Assembly: GCA_002005505.1 (NCBI GenBank)
Contig: KV908366.1
Coordinates: forward strand, 210,001-220,000
Reading direction: 5' to 3'
DNA length: 10,000 nucleotides
Source: Botryococcus braunii
Lineage: Eukaryota; Chlorophyta; Trebouxiophyceae
The notes beneath the pieces were generated by a model. It was given only the letters and a program-made list of their open reading frames with translations. It made no database searches and had not been told where the DNA came from. Of this stretch, positions 9,344-10,000 are shown one piece after another (the first letter of the stretch is position 1; the number at the start of each line of letters is the position of its first letter). The position numbers and the translations under genes are program-made.

Positions 9344-9411
9344 TGTTTCTTTGTGGACAGACTTGCAACAGCAGAGCCTTGGAAAATGTAGAAGTGTTTA
9401 GACAACAATAA
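9344..9411 (+). CDS. Alternative terminal exon candidate
   Basis: Acceptor GACAGGTTTCCTTGCAG (AG at 9342-9343) is followed by an open frame, in phase 1, encoding FLCGQTCNSRALENVEVFRQ and one more Q before TAA at 9409-9411. It could be spliced from the donor at 8198 in place of the exon at 8830, giving a longer tail with two extra cysteines. It could equally be chance or belong to another gene. Confidence 0.2.
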
Positions 9412-9499
9412 TTTAACAGGCGGAAGTCGAGACAACCCGGCCCTTTTTGTATAATTTTCTCTCTTTGATTTTCTCTCTTTTGTGTTCCTTGTATCCTAG

Positions 9500-9558
9500 A
9501 ACACAAGTGGCATGCCCTCAGCACCACCCACTGCCACTTCTCCTTTTTTCATCTTCAG
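9500..9558 (+). other. Segment with good acceptor and donor, frame unclear
   Basis: TTGTGTTCCTTGTATCCTAG (AG at 9498-9499) and ATCTTCAG|GTAGGTGC (9558/9559) look like a matched exon of 59 bp. At least two frames are open (for example NTSGMPSAPPTATSPFF), so a coding phase cannot be chosen. It might be a non-coding exon or a 3' UTR splice. Confidence 0.2.
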
Positions 9559-9659
9559 GTAGGTGCAGCTGTGTCCCTCGGCGCTCGAGCCCATCTGTGA
9601 ATTCGGCCCACGTATACAGGTCCCTCCACAGACACCCTCCTGTGTCTTACCAATCTCAT

Positions 9660-9910
9660 AGATGATGTACATCTATGCACACTACGACACATTTTTTGTG
9701 CATCCGTGTATGTATCATACAGCTACATCTATATTTATGCTACATCTATGCACATCCGTGTGATGCCGTCACCAAAGCCCTGCCTATCCCCATGTCCACC
9801 TTGGTTGCCCCTTTTATCATGGCCACATACGGATGCACATACACCGAACCTCACTGCAATACACCGAACCTCACTGCCACGAGGTTTTGCCAGAGAGACG
9901 AGGTTTATGA
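9660..9910. repeat. Minor repeats near right edge
   Basis: TACATCTAT occurs at about 9668, 9724 and 9741, and the sequence around GTGCATCCGTGT near 9700 is echoed near 9750. ATACACCGAACCTCACTGC is duplicated in tandem at 9839-9878 with a 20-bp period. ACGAGGTTT follows at 9879-9887 and 9898-9906, and its GAGGTT can pair with the AACCTC of the preceding unit. Confidence 0.6.
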
Positions 9911-9969
9911 CCAGCTCTGGTTCAATCAAGTCACTTTTGTAGAAGTGACACCAAGTGTATGGGGAAACT

Positions 9970-10000
9970 CCCCCCCCCCCCAAAACACACACACACACAC
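9970..10000. repeat. C-run and start of a (CA)n array at window end
   Basis: Twelve Cs (9970-9981) are followed by AAAA and then CA units that run off the end of the window. Confidence 0.9.

Overview
The window looks like nuclear DNA from a eukaryote with a large, repeat-rich genome. There are no bacterial-style tightly packed ORFs or Shine-Dalgarno sites. Protein-like sequence occurs only as short segments bounded by GT...AG splice signals. By rough count, about one seventh of the window is long simple repeats, (TA)n, (GT)n and (GA)n/(CT)n, and there are ten poly-C/poly-G runs of 10-18 bases. Two exons encode Stig1-like cysteine-rich modules, a family known from land plants, green algae and some bacteria. 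That combination would fit a charophyte green alga such as Chara, but the assignment is inference and not demonstrated.

Layout. 1-907: mostly unassigned, with small duplicated motifs at the left edge and a GC-rich hairpin at 641-710. 908-2079: a possible four-exon gene with all introns in phase 0. Its first exon is a signal-peptide-like sequence and the predicted product is about 104 residues; I do not recognise its function. 2290-3357: (GT)n and (TA)n arrays into which three copies of a small terminal-inverted-repeat element (MITE-like) are set, two as mirror-image copies. 3400-3990: polypurine (GA)n/(GGGA)n tract. 4020-4460: two weak candidate exons, one with a CxxC...HxxxxH pattern. 4505-4860: degenerate repeats around a poly-A/poly-G tract. 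5281-5434 and 5864-6142: compound CT/GT arrays with a weak candidate exon between them. 6190-6442: 32-bp minisatellite.

6524-8855: the best-supported gene, on the + strand. Two exons of exactly 147 bp, both in phase 1 at each end, each encode one Stig1-like module. They are separated by a 1.4-kb intron full of (GT)n(GA)n. A short terminal exon follows at 8830-8855, across an intron holding a 45-bp minisatellite. The 5' part of this gene (signal peptide and any earlier modules) was not found with confidence. 8856-10000: pyrimidine-rich sequence with candidate splice sites and minor repeats, no confident gene, ending in the start of a (CA)n array.

The two genes are probably independent. Both look like small secreted proteins, but nothing in the sequence ties them into one pathway. 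The most unusual structure is the nest of TIR elements whose every outer flank is a TA microsatellite.
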